From positions 2,480,001 through 2,544,000 of the forward strand of contig NZ_CP109273.1 in the NCBI RefSeq assembly GCF_045209745.1: a stretch of DNA of 64,000 nucleotides, in the 5' to 3' direction. Made by a program: the position numbers and the translations under genes. This DNA comes from Micromonospora sp045209745. GTDB taxonomy: Bacteria > Actinomycetota > Actinomycetes > Mycobacteriales > Micromonosporaceae. The notes beneath the pieces are model-generated. The model made no database searches, was not told where the DNA came from, and saw nothing but the letters and a program-made list of their open reading frames with translations. Shown here piece after piece: positions 25,367-34,200 of the stretch (within the stretch, counting starts at the first letter, position 1; each line of letters begins with the position of its first letter).

Positions 25367-28300
25367 ATGTCCAGTAACGGCACCAGACGAGGCACGCCGT
25401 CGACCGGCGCGCCCAATCCCGTCCCCCGCACCACCCGCACGGGTCACCGACGGCTGCTCGCTGGCGTACTCGCCGGGATGCTCCTCGCCACCGCTCCGGT
25501 CGTCATCCCCGCGGCGAGCGCGGCACCGGCGGCCGACCCGTCCGCGGCCGGCGCGCGCGTCGCCCTGCTCGCCGGGCTCTCCGCCACGATGACCGCCAGC
25601 AGCTACAACCAGAACTACGTGGCGTCCAACGCCAACGACGGCAACGCGTCAACCTACTGGGAGAGCGCCAACAACGCGTTCCCGCAGTGGATCCAGGCCG
25701 ACCTGGGCGCCACGGTCAGCGTGGACCGGCTGGTGCTCAAGCTGCCGCCCGCAGCGGACTGGCAGACCCGCACGCAGACGCTGTCGGTGCTCGGCTCCAC
25801 CAACGGCTCGTCCTTCACCACCCTGAAGGCATCTGCCGGTTACACCTTCAACCCGGGGAGCGGCAACACCGCGACCGTCAACTTCACGGCCGCCAGCACC
25901 CGTTACGTTCGGGTGCAGGTCACCGGCAACACCGGCTGGCCGGCCGCACAGTTCTCCGAGGTCGAGGTCTACGGCGCCGTCGGCAGCCCCGACACCCAGG
26001 CCCCCAGCGCCCCCGGCAACCTGGGGTACACCCAGCCCACCAGCGGGCAGATCCAGCTCAACTGGTCCGCGTCCACCGACAACGTCGGGGTGACCGGGTA
26101 CGACGTCTACGCCAACGGCGCGCTGCGCGGCAGCGTCGGCGGCTCGACGCTCACGTACACCGACAGCCAGGCGGACACCGCCACGGTCTCGTACTACGTG
26201 CGGGCCAAGGACGCGGCCGGCAACCAGTCGGCGAACAGCAACACCGTGACCCGGACCGGCACCCCGCCGGTGGGCACCAACCTGGCGGTCGGCAAGCCGA
26301 TCACCGCCTCCGGGTACGTGCACACGTACGTGGCCACCAACGCCAACGACAACAACGTGGCCACCTACTGGGAGGGCAACGGCAACCCGAGCACGCTGAC
26401 CGTTCAGCTCGGCGCGAACGCCAGCCTCAGCCAGATCGTGCTGAAGCTGAATCCGGACCCGGCCTGGGGTGCGCGTACGCAGAACATCACCGTGCTCGGC
26501 CGGGACCAGGGCTCGTCGACGTTCACCACCCTGGTCGGCGCGGCGAACTACAGCTTCAACCCGGCCACCGGCAACGCCGTCACCATCCCGGTCTCGGGTG
26601 CGGCGGCCGACGTTCGGCTCTCGATCGCCTCGAACACCGGTGCCCCGGCCGGACAGGTGGCCGAGTTCCAGGTCATCGGCACCCCGGCACCGAACCCGGA
26701 CCTGACCGTCACCGGCATGTCGTTCAGCCCGTCCGCGCCGGTGGAGACGAGCACCATCACGCTGTCGGCCACCGTTCGTAACGCCGGCTCGGCGGCTTCC
26801 GGCGCCACAAACGTCAACTTCTACCTGGGCTCCACCCGGGTCGGCACCGCGTCGGTCGGCGGCCTCGCGGCCGGCGCCTCGACCACAGTCAGCGCCAGCA
26901 TCGGCACCCGCGACGCGGGCAGCTACCCGCTCAGTGCGAAGGTCGACGAGTCGAACACCGTCGTCGAGCAGGACGACACCAACAACAGCTACACCAACCC
27001 CAGCCCGCTGGTGGTCAGCGCCGTCGCCAGCTCCGACCTGGTCGCCTCGGCGGTCGCCTGGTCACCGGGCAACCCGTCGGCCGGCAACACGGTCACCTTC
27101 TCGGTGTCGATCCGCAACGCCGGCAACCAGGCGTCCGCGTCCGGCTCGCACGGCATCACCCTGACCGTGCTCAACGAGTCCGGCACTGTGGTCCGTACGT
27201 TGACCGGCTCGTACTCCGGCGTGATCAACGCTGGCGCGACGGTCGGCCCGATCAGCCTGGGCACCTGGACCGCCGCGAACGGCAGGTACACCGTCCGGGT
27301 GGTGCTCGCCGTCGACGGCAACGAGTTGCCGGTCAAGCAGGCCAACAACACCAGCGACCGTCCGCTCTTCGTGGGGCGCGGCGCCAACATGCCGTACGAC
27401 ATGTACGAGGCCGAGGAAGGCGTTGTCGGTGGCGGCGCCGCCGTCGTCGGCCCGAACCGGACCGTCGGCGATCTGGCCGGTGAGGCGTCCGGTCGGCGGG
27501 CGGTGACTCTCAACTCGACCGGCAGCTATGTCGAGTTCACCACCCGGGCCAGCACCAACACGCTGGTCACCCGCTTCTCCATCCCGGACGCACCGGGCGG
27601 CGGGGGAATCAACTCGACGCTGAACGTCTACGTCAACGGCACGTTTCACAAGGCCATCGATCTGACGTCCCGGTACGCCTGGCTCTACGGCAACGAGGCC
27701 GGTCCGGGCAACTCGCCTGGCGCGGGCGGCCCGCGGCACATCTACGACGAAGCCAACGTCATGCTCAACTCCACCGTCCCGGCCGGCAGCAAGATCCGCC
27801 TGCAGAAGGACCCGGCCAACACCACCACGTACGCGATCGACTTCATCAACACCGAGCAGGTGTCGCCGATCGGCAACCCGGACCCGGCCCGCTACACCAC
27901 GCCGACCGGTTTCACCCACCAGGACGTGCAGAACGCCCTGGACCGGGTGCGGATGGACACCACCGGCAACCTGGTCGGGGTCTACCTGCCCGCCGGCAAC
28001 TACTCCACCGCGTCCAAGTTCCAGGTGTACGGCAAGGCGGTCCAGGTGACCGGTGCCGGCCCCTGGTACACCCGGTTCAATGCCCCGTCGGGCCAGGACA
28101 ACACCGACATCGGCTTCCGGGCCGAGGCGTCGGCGGCGAACTCGTCGTTCAAGAACTTCGCCTACTTCGGCAACTACACCTCGCGGATCGACGGTCCGGG
28201 CAAGGTGTTCGACTTCTCCAACGTGTCGAACATCGTGATCGACAACATCTGGAACGAGCACATGGTGTGCCTCTACTGGGGCGCGAACACCGACTACATG

Positions 28301-29056
28301 ACCATCAAGAACTCTCGGATCCGGAACATGTTCGCCGACGGCATCAACATGACCAACGGCAGCACCAACAACCTGGTCAGCAACAACGACGCCCGGGCCA
28401 CCGGCGACGACAGCTTCGCGCTGTTCTCGGCGATCGACGCGGGCGGCGCCGACATGAAGGACAACATCTACGAGAACCTGACCTCGACCCTGACCTGGCG
28501 GGCCGCCGCCGTCGCCGTGTACGGCGGCTACGGCAACACGTTCCGCAACATCTACATCGCGGACACCCTGGTCTACTCGGGCATCACCATCAGCTCACTC
28601 GACTTCGGTTATCCGATGAACGGCTTCGGTGCCAACCCGCCAACCCGATTCGAGAACATTTCGATCGTTCGGGCCGGAGGGCACTTCTGGGGTGCGCAGA
28701 CCTTCCCGGCCATCTGGATCTTCTCCGCCTCGAAGGTGTTCCAGGGCATCCGGGTCAGCGACGTGGACATCATCGACCCGACCTACAGCGGCATCATGTT
28801 CCAGACCAACTATGTCGGCGGGCAACCGCAGAACCCGATCACCGACACGGTCTTCACGAACGTCTCGATCAGCGGGGCGCAAAAGAGCGGTGACGCCTAC
28901 GACGCGAAGTCCGGCTTCGGCATCTGGGCCAACCCGATGCCGGAAACCGGGCAGGGGCCGGCCGTCGGGTCCGTCACCTTCAACAACCTCCGGCTGAGCA
29001 ACAACGCGGTGGACATCCAGAACCCCACATCAACCTTCACCATCAACCGCAACTGA
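25367..29056 (+). CDS. Secreted multidomain GH87-type glucanase with discoidin, FN3 and CARDB modules
   Basis: The 1229-residue exoenzyme has a signal peptide (about 1-52), discoidin domain (70-205), fibronectin type III (208-300), second discoidin (302-440), two CARDB modules (445-550 and 552-665), a CBM35-like sandwich (672-835) and a C-terminal beta-helix catalytic domain. The GH87 aspartates match the neighbour exactly in spacing: Asp991 (FADGINM) and Asp1014-Asp1015 (ATGDDSFALF). GAAAGAGGTG precedes the ATG. The accessory modules suggest tight binding to an insoluble glucan such as fungal cell wall. Confidence 0.82.
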   Translation: MSSNGTRRGTPSTGAPNPVPRTTRTGHRRLLAGVLAGMLLATAPVVIPAASAAPAADPSAAGARVALLAGLSATMTASSYNQNYVASNANDGNASTYWESANNAFPQWIQADLGATVSVDRLVLKLPPAADWQTRTQTLSVLGSTNGSSFTTLKASAGYTFNPGSGNTATVNFTAASTRYVRVQVTGNTGWPAAQFSEVEVYGAVGSPDTQAPSAPGNLGYTQPTSGQIQLNWSASTDNVGVTGYDVYANGALRGSVGGSTLTYTDSQADTATVSYYVRAKDAAGNQSANSNTVTRTGTPPVGTNLAVGKPITASGYVHTYVATNANDNNVATYWEGNGNPSTLTVQLGANASLSQIVLKLNPDPAWGARTQNITVLGRDQGSSTFTTLVGAANYSFNPATGNAVTIPVSGAAADVRLSIASNTGAPAGQVAEFQVIGTPAPNPDLTVTGMSFSPSAPVETSTITLSATVRNAGSAASGATNVNFYLGSTRVGTASVGGLAAGASTTVSASIGTRDAGSYPLSAKVDESNTVVEQDDTNNSYTNPSPLVVSAVASSDLVASAVAWSPGNPSAGNTVTFSVSIRNAGNQASASGSHGITLTVLNESGTVVRTLTGSYSGVINAGATVGPISLGTWTAANGRYTVRVVLAVDGNELPVKQANNTSDRPLFVGRGANMPYDMYEAEEGVVGGGAAVVGPNRTVGDLAGEASGRRAVTLNSTGSYVEFTTRASTNTLVTRFSIPDAPGGGGINSTLNVYVNGTFHKAIDLTSRYAWLYGNEAGPGNSPGAGGPRHIYDEANVMLNSTVPAGSKIRLQKDPANTTTYAIDFINTEQVSPIGNPDPARYTTPTGFTHQDVQNALDRVRMDTTGNLVGVYLPAGNYSTASKFQVYGKAVQVTGAGPWYTRFNAPSGQDNTDIGFRAEASAANSSFKNFAYFGNYTSRIDGPGKVFDFSNVSNIVIDNIWNEHMVCLYWGANTDYMTIKNSRIRNMFADGINMTNGSTNNLVSNNDARATGDDSFALFSAIDAGGADMKDNIYENLTSTLTWRAAAVAVYGGYGNTFRNIYIADTLVYSGITISSLDFGYPMNGFGANPPTRFENISIVRAGGHFWGAQTFPAIWIFSASKVFQGIRVSDVDIIDPTYSGIMFQTNYVGGQPQNPITDTVFTNVSISGAQKSGDAYDAKSGFGIWANPMPETGQGPAVGSVTFNNLRLSNNAVDIQNPTSTFTINRN

Positions 29057-29057
29057 T

Positions 29058-29858
29058 CTAGCTCGCACCGGGTGCCGCCGGGAGGGTCCCTCCTCCCGGC
29101 GGCATCGTGCCGTGCCGGCCCGCCCCCGCCGTGAACCGGGCCGCGCCGGCCACCGCGTCCGTGGCCAACGAGTCCATCCCGTACGCCAACTCGGTCGCCA
29201 ACGCCTCCGGCTCGGGCCGCCCGCCACCGGCCAGCATCGCCGCCCGGTCGTTGCGCAGGCAGGTCTGCGGGTGCCGGGCAATCGCCGCCGCCAGCTCCTC
29301 GGCCGCGGCCCGCGCCTGGCCGGGCGGCACCAACCGATTGACCAACCCCATCGCGTACGCCTCAGCCGCCGGCACCGGGCGACCGGTGAGGATCAGATCC
29401 ATGGCCCGGCTCTCGCCGATCAACCGGGGCAGCCGGACCGTGCCGCCGTCGATCAGCGGCACTCCCCAGCGGCGGCAGAACACCCCGAGTGTCGCGTCGG
29501 ACTCGGCGACCCGCAGGTCGCACCAGAGCGCCAACTCGAGCCCGCCGGCCACCGCGTACCCGGAGATCGCGGCGATCACCGGTTTGCTGAGCGCCATCCG
29601 GGTCGGACCCATCGGGCCGTCGCCCTCCGGCTCGACCCGGTTGCCGCTCGGAGTGCCGATCGCCTTGAGGTCGGCGCCGGAACAGAACGTGCCACCGGCG
29701 CCCCAGAGCACGGCCACCGCCGCGTCCCGGTCGGCCTCGAAGGCGCGGAAGGCGTCCGCCAGCGCTCGGGCCGTCGGCCCGTCGACGGCGTTCCGAGCCG
29801 CCTCCCGATCCAGCACGACCGTGGTGACCGGCCCGGCCCGCTCCACCCGTACACCCAT
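29058..29858 (-). CDS. Enoyl-CoA hydratase/isomerase family protein
   Basis: The 266-residue crotonase-fold protein contains GTFCSGADLKAIG (first oxyanion-hole strand), AAISGYAVAGGLELALWCDLRV in segments, and GRPVPAAEAYAMGLVNRLV. At the second catalytic Glu position it has GVPLIDGGTVRLPRLIG, where hydratases usually have a Glu in PExxLG, so it may not be a typical hydratase. It starts at ATG 29858, is divergent from the Rieske gene and overlaps a terminator hairpin at its 3' end. Substrate unknown. Confidence 0.85.
   Translation of the reverse strand: MGVRVERAGPVTTVVLDREAARNAVDGPTARALADAFRAFEADRDAAVAVLWGAGGTFCSGADLKAIGTPSGNRVEPEGDGPMGPTRMALSKPVIAAISGYAVAGGLELALWCDLRVAESDATLGVFCRRWGVPLIDGGTVRLPRLIGESRAMDLILTGRPVPAAEAYAMGLVNRLVPPGQARAAAEELAAAIARHPQTCLRNDRAAMLAGGGRPEPEALATELAYGMDSLATDAVAGAARFTAGAGRHGTMPPGGGTLPAAPGAS
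29073..29104. terminator. Bidirectional hairpin between convergent genes
   Basis: TGCCGCCGGGAGG (29073-29085) and CCTCCCGGCGGCA (29092-29104) form a perfect 13 bp stem. It lies downstream of the second glucanase gene and inside the last codons of the convergent enoyl-CoA hydratase gene. Confidence 0.7.
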
Positions 29859-30041
29859 CAACTCAGCATGCCCGCCCCGCACCACACCCACAATCCCCGT
29901 CGATCTTGCACATCCTGTCGCCGATCTGCGCCGAAGGTGCGAATTGACGGGACAGCAACTGCAGATCGGCGGTGGGCGTGGCCCGGCAGGTTTGTCACCG
30001 CCGACCGGTTTGCGACGGCGTTCGCCGGGAAGTCGGTACTC

Positions 30042-30896
30042 GTGCGAGCGCTTCTGACGAAAGTTGAGCAGGCAGCCGGGCTGGACCGGGCAGGTGACCG
30101 GTTGCAGCGGGTCGTCCTTGGCACGCTGCGTCCGCGGCGGCTGCGGGACCTGCTGCACGGGGTGACCCTCGGGCATCCTCTGCATCCGGCGATGGTGCAG
30201 GTGCCGGTCGGCGCGTGGATCAGCGCCGCGGTGCTGGACCTGATGTCCGGGCAACGCCGGCCCGCCACCGTGCTGGTCGGCCTGGGCACCGTCAGCGCGC
30301 TACCGGCGGCGGTCACCGGACTGAACGACTGGGCGGCACTCGCCCGGGACCAGCGCCGGGTCGGCCTGGTGCACGCCGTGGCCAACACCGTCGGCGTGAC
30401 GCTCTACGCCGGCTCGTTGGCCGCGCGGCTGTCCGGCCGACACGGCGTCGGGCGAGCCCTCGGCTTTCTCGGGCTCTCCACCGTGAGCTTCGGGGCGTAT
30501 GTCGGGGGTCACCTCGCGTACAAGCAGGGGGCGCAGGTCAACCAGAGCATCTCCGAGTTGCATCGGATGACCGACGGCTGGCACTCGCTCATCGACATGG
30601 CGGCGTTGCCGCAGCGCACCCTCATCACCCGAGAGGTGGACAACGACATCTCGGTGATCCTTTACCGGCACGGTGACGAGGTGACCGTGATGTTGGAGCG
30701 CTGCCCGCACCAGAGCGGGCCGCTCGGCGAGGGCGAAGTGCAGGAGATCGACGGCCACGCCTGCGTGGTCTGCCCATGGCACGGCAGCGCGTTCCGGCTC
30801 AACGGCGGCGAGGTCATGCAGGGGCCGTCCGGCAACGACCAACAGATCCTGCCGACCCGGATCCAGAACGGCGTGCTCCAGACCCGCCTGCCCTGA
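30042..30896 (+). CDS. Rieske [2Fe-2S] protein with N-terminal DUF2231 membrane domain
   Basis: The 284-residue protein begins with a DUF2231-like region (about 1-165) whose segments LHGVTLGHPLHPAMVQVPVG and several hydrophobic helices suggest a small membrane domain. The C-terminus (about 190-284) is a Rieske domain with Cys221-x-His223 (CPH) and Cys244-x2-His247 (CPWH) to bind the [2Fe-2S] cluster. It probably passes electrons at the membrane; partners are not visible. The GTG at 30042 is a best guess. A 13-14 bp minisatellite begins at its stop codon. Confidence 0.8.
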   Translation: MRALLTKVEQAAGLDRAGDRLQRVVLGTLRPRRLRDLLHGVTLGHPLHPAMVQVPVGAWISAAVLDLMSGQRRPATVLVGLGTVSALPAAVTGLNDWAALARDQRRVGLVHAVANTVGVTLYAGSLAARLSGRHGVGRALGFLGLSTVSFGAYVGGHLAYKQGAQVNQSISELHRMTDGWHSLIDMAALPQRTLITREVDNDISVILYRHGDEVTVMLERCPHQSGPLGEGEVQEIDGHACVVCPWHGSAFRLNGGEVMQGPSGNDQQILPTRIQNGVLQTRLP

Positions 30897-30962
30897 GCCG
30901 CCTGCCCTGAGCCGCCTGCCCTGACCGCGTGCCCTGACCGCCTGCCCTGACTGGCCTGCCCG
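30887..30962. repeat. Minisatellite at the Rieske gene stop
   Basis: About five to six degenerate copies of a 13-14 bp unit based on CCGCCTGCCCTGA(GC) follow each other, the first containing the stop codon. Confidence 0.75.
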
Positions 30963-31111
30963 GCGCCGACGCTCCGCGCCCTGGAGGCGGTGTTGCCAAT
31001 GACGTTGATGCCGGTGAGTCATATTTATGCCTCAGAGTCATCACGCTCTCCGGACACCTCGCCCCCCGAGCCCCGTCGACGGCGGCTTCCCGCTCGCGCT
31101 GGGCGTTCGGA

Positions 31112-32521
31112 TCAGCTGCGTCGGTGTCGGCCGACCGGCGGTCCGTCCGGTGCGGAGTCCAGACCGTGCCCGCCGGCGAACAGCCCGCCATCGGCACTGT
31201 CGTCAGCCCAACCGTCGTCACCACCCCAGCCCGACGCCCCGGCGGGCGCCGTCCCGCTGCCGTTCGGTGCGGTGCCGCCGTCGCGAGGTGCCATGTCGTT
31301 GCCGATCGAGGCCGCGCCGTCGTTCCGCGATGCCGGTGCTTCGATGGCCGCGGCCGCTCGGCTGGCGGCCCACGCGGCACCGCTTCCAGCCGTCCCACCG
31401 CTGGTCCGCCGAGCGGCGCTGCTGGTTCGGCCCGTGCCGCCCCGGGGTGTGCGGGAGGACGTGGCCAACCGGGGAGCCGCCCCGGCGGTGGCGGGACGGC
31501 GGCGCAGCCCGAGTACTGCGCCGATCTGGGCGCCGACGATGCTCGCCACGGCGAGTACGGCGGAGACCGCCAGCGGTCGGTTCACCCGGTCGGTCGTGCC
31601 GGCTCGGGCTGCGCCGACGGTCATCGCGGGTGGTTGGCCTGCTGACCCCGTACCGCTGGTTGGTGCCGGATCCACCCGCTCCGGCGCGGTCCGCTCGGGC
31701 GTCGGCGGGGGCGCAGGCGGGTTTGGCGCTGCGGGCCGGTCGACCAGCCGGCCGGTGGCGTGCTGCCGGGAACCCTGGTCGGCGGCCTCGGTGGGCAACC
31801 GGAGCAGTTGGCCGGGGCGGATCCGGTCCGGGTCGTCGAGCTTGTTCAGCTTGGCGAGCTGTCGGTAGTCGCCGAACTCGTCCAGGTAACGCTCGGCCAC
31901 CTCACCGAGGTAGTCGCCCCGGGCTACCCGGTACACCGGCGCAGCTTCGCCGTCCGCTGCGGAGCCGCCGGGTGCGGTGAGCCCGGTCCCGGCCAGGCCG
32001 AGCAACCCGGTCCGGGTCAGCGGGGCCGCCGTGTCGGGGGTCGTGCCCGCGCGGGTCGGCGCGGTCAGGGTGACGACGGCCGTCGCGTCCGGACTCGCGT
32101 ACGCCGGGGCGCCGTAGACCGCTGCGGCACTGGCGGCGGCCGGGCTGGCGGCGAGGATCAGCGCGACCGAGCCGACCAGCGCGGCGGCGGCCTTCTGCTG
32201 GCGGCCCATCCCGGGCAGCTTCGGCGCGGGTCGGCGCAGGGTCTGTGCCCCCAACTCGACGAGGACGGAGAAGGCGAACGTGGCCCAGCCGAACCAGCCG
32301 GCGACAGCCAGTGCCCGCAGGAAGAGCTGACCGTCGTCCCGGCTGGTCAGCGCGGTGCTCACCGCACTGATCGTGGGCAGGTGATCAGGCAGGGGGTTGC
32401 CAGCGAAGGCCAGCAGCGCGATCGGCGCGCCGGCGAGCAGCGCACACAGCACGGCCAGCGCGCCAATGCCCGTGAAGATCCGTCCGATCCGCCGTACGAC
32501 GGACCCACCCGCTGCGGGCAT
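31112..32521 (-). CDS. LysM-domain membrane protein, last gene of the Tad operon
   Basis: The 469-residue protein has hydrophobic segments at about 14-36, 66-88, 112-134 and 313-335. A LysM domain lies at about 196-243 (YRVARGDYLGEVAERYLDEFG, then RIRPGQLLRLP), which should bind peptidoglycan. The rest is Ala/Gly/Pro/Thr-rich and probably disordered. It begins at ATG 32521, with GGAAGG upstream, 14 bp after the TadG-like gene. In the Tad context it could anchor the pilus machine to the wall. Confidence 0.75.
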   Translation of the reverse strand: MPAAGGSVVRRIGRIFTGIGALAVLCALLAGAPIALLAFAGNPLPDHLPTISAVSTALTSRDDGQLFLRALAVAGWFGWATFAFSVLVELGAQTLRRPAPKLPGMGRQQKAAAALVGSVALILAASPAAASAAAVYGAPAYASPDATAVVTLTAPTRAGTTPDTAAPLTRTGLLGLAGTGLTAPGGSAADGEAAPVYRVARGDYLGEVAERYLDEFGDYRQLAKLNKLDDPDRIRPGQLLRLPTEAADQGSRQHATGRLVDRPAAPNPPAPPPTPERTAPERVDPAPTSGTGSAGQPPAMTVGAARAGTTDRVNRPLAVSAVLAVASIVGAQIGAVLGLRRRPATAGAAPRLATSSRTPRGGTGRTSSAARRTSGGTAGSGAAWAASRAAAAIEAPASRNDGAASIGNDMAPRDGGTAPNGSGTAPAGASGWGGDDGWADDSADGGLFAGGHGLDSAPDGPPVGRHRRS

Positions 32522-32535
32522 GGCTGCCTTCCTTC

Positions 32536-32997
32536 CTACGGTCCTGCGGTGATGGCTCGCGCGGTCGCCTCGCCGGTGACGGTGACCGTGTCCTTGAAGC
32601 CGAACAGCCCGAGCATCGAGCGGTGGTAGGTGATCGTGACGGTTACCCGGATCAGGGCCTCCCCGCCGACCTCCGGGAAGCTCACGGTGTGGCCGGCGGT
32701 GCCGGCCGCGGTCAGGTAGTGGGCCACCGCCACGATGGCTTCCGGCTGATCGATCCGCTTCGGCCCGCCCTCGATCGCGGTGGCCCGGTCGATGGCCTGA
32801 CCGCCAGCGCGGGCCGCCTCGGCGGCCAGGTTCTCGGCACGTTGCAGGGTGCGTAGCTGCCCGGCGCCATCGAAGGAGAGGCCCACGATGGCGAGTACGC
32901 CGATCATCGTCACCGCCAGGAAGATGCTCACCCGGCCGTGCTCGCCGTGTGAGTCCGCCCGGCCCCACTTTCCTGACCCGCCAAGAAGCCCAGTCAT
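32536..32997 (-). CDS. TadG-like pilus assembly protein
   Basis: The 153-residue protein has one N-terminal membrane segment (about 22-45: VSIFLAVTMIGVLAIVGLSFDG) typical of TadG/TadE-like minor proteins, followed by an extracytoplasmic helix-rich part (RAENLAAEAARAGGQAIDRA). The prepilin-like site is G21-RVSIF, with Phe where pseudopilins have Glu+5, so peptidase processing is doubtful. Its ATG overlaps the preceding gene's stop (ATGA). Confidence 0.75.
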   Translation of the reverse strand: MTGLLGGSGKWGRADSHGEHGRVSIFLAVTMIGVLAIVGLSFDGAGQLRTLQRAENLAAEAARAGGQAIDRATAIEGGPKRIDQPEAIVAVAHYLTAAGTAGHTVSFPEVGGEALIRVTVTITYHRSMLGLFGFKDTVTVTGEATARAITAGP

Positions 32998-33527
32998 CGG
33001 AGACCTCGGCTGCGGTCGGCCCAACGGTGGCCCGATCCCACGCCCGCCGTCCCGGACCCGAGCGCTCTGCTCCGGTAGCGGTCCAGTGGCGACGTGAACT
33101 TCGCCGTGATCCGCTTGTCGGTCGGCATTCCGGGCAGGACGTCGAGCGAGATGTCCTTGAAGGACACCAGGCAAGTGATCGCCACGGTCACCGTGGCGTC
33201 CACACCGACCGGGCTGTTGAAGGCGGCGTCGAAGCTGGTGGACTTGCCGGCCACCGAGCCGGTGAACGTCGGGCTCAGGTCGTTGGTGCAGGCCAAGTCG
33301 TGCCAGTCCAGCTGCTTTCGGGCGGCCTTCAACGCCTCGGCCCGGGCGGTGCCGGAGTCCCGGGAGATCGAGGCGGCGCGGGCGGCGTCGTGCGCGGCGG
33401 CGTCGATCGCCTCCGCCGCGACCGCGCTGCGCCCGACCACGCCGGCCAGCACCATCAGCGCGATGAACGCCGGCGCGAGCACCGCCACCTCGATGGAGAC
33501 CGAGCCCCGCTCGGCGGTGCGGGTCAT
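32994..33527 (-). CDS. TadE-family pseudopilin
   Basis: The 177-residue protein has a short leader ending at Gly8, then SVSIEVAVLAPAFIALMVLAG: a class III pseudopilin site with Glu13 at +5 followed by the membrane helix. The exported part has four cysteines. It overlaps both neighbours by ATGA, so it is translationally coupled within the Tad operon. It should be cleaved by the prepilin peptidase encoded at 41083. Confidence 0.82.
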   Translation of the reverse strand: MTRTAERGSVSIEVAVLAPAFIALMVLAGVVGRSAVAAEAIDAAAHDAARAASISRDSGTARAEALKAARKQLDWHDLACTNDLSPTFTGSVAGKSTSFDAAFNSPVGVDATVTVAITCLVSFKDISLDVLPGMPTDKRITAKFTSPLDRYRSRALGSGTAGVGSGHRWADRSRGLR

Positions 33528-33967
33528 GGCGGGGTCACCCTTTCCACCGTCCCGTGGGCGGTTTGTCGCACCGCGAAGTCCACGCCTGGTACCACCGACA
33601 GGGACCGACCGCTCACCGTGCAGGTCACCTCTGTGTCGGTGGTGACGCAACTCGGGCCGGTCTTGTCCCAGCCGACCAGCCAGCCGCCGGCGGCCCGGAG
33701 AAAGCGGGTGGCGCTGTTGACCCCGGCGCCGTTCCCGGCCTGGTACAACCGCTCAGCGTTGACGCCGCTCTGCGCGGCGTTCAACGCGGTGGAGCGGGCG
33801 AGGAAGACGGCCGCGACCTGGATCGAGGCGAAGAGCAGCACCAGGATGAGCGGCATCATCACGGCCAGTTCCACCGGGTTGGCACCCCGCTCCCGGTCGC
33901 CGGCCGCGAGGTGACGCCGGGCGGCGGTGCCCGCCCGGTGCCACCTCGAGAACGCGGCTCGGCGCAC
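33524..33967 (-). CDS. TadE-family pseudopilin
   Basis: The 147-residue protein carries a 28-residue basic leader and the cleavage-type sequence RERG28-ANPVE33-LAVMMPLILVLLF, with Glu at +5 and a membrane helix. A small C-terminal domain (two cysteines) is exported. It starts at a GTG five bases after the small pilin-like gene and overlaps the next gene by four bases. Confidence 0.82.
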   Translation of the reverse strand: MRRAAFSRWHRAGTAARRHLAAGDRERGANPVELAVMMPLILVLLFASIQVAAVFLARSTALNAAQSGVNAERLYQAGNGAGVNSATRFLRAAGGWLVGWDKTGPSCVTTDTEVTCTVSGRSLSVVPGVDFAVRQTAHGTVERVTPP

Positions 33968-33972
33968 GTCGG

Positions 33973-34176
33973 CTACTTCGGGTCCACGTGGGTCGGAATG
34001 TTGGTCATCCAGTCGTTGGCCTTGCTCAGGGCCAGACCGGTGACGATGGTCGCCACGAAGACCAGTCCGAAGATGATCACTGCGGTCGGCACTGGGCTGT
34101 CGCCGCGCTCGCTGTCGCGGCGAAGCTCGACCAGGCGCGTCGTCAGCACGACGTGCAGATAGCTGAGGATGGACAT
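33973..34176 (-). CDS. Flp-like small pilin candidate
   Basis: The 67-residue protein occupies the slot of the Flp major pilin between TadC and the TadE genes. It has a leader (about 1-25, ending SERG) and one membrane helix (PTAVIIFGLVFVATIVTGLAL). The residue five after the candidate cleavage Gly25 is Pro30 rather than Glu, and the Tyr next to it is missing. The ATG at 34176 is supported by AAGGAG; an ATG five codons upstream is an alternative. It may be a diverged pilin or a non-pilin membrane peptide. Confidence 0.65.
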   Translation of the reverse strand: MSILSYLHVVLTTRLVELRRDSERGDSPVPTAVIIFGLVFVATIVTGLALSKANDWMTNIPTHVDPK

Positions 34177-34200
34177 GGCGTGCTCCTTCATGAGACGGGG

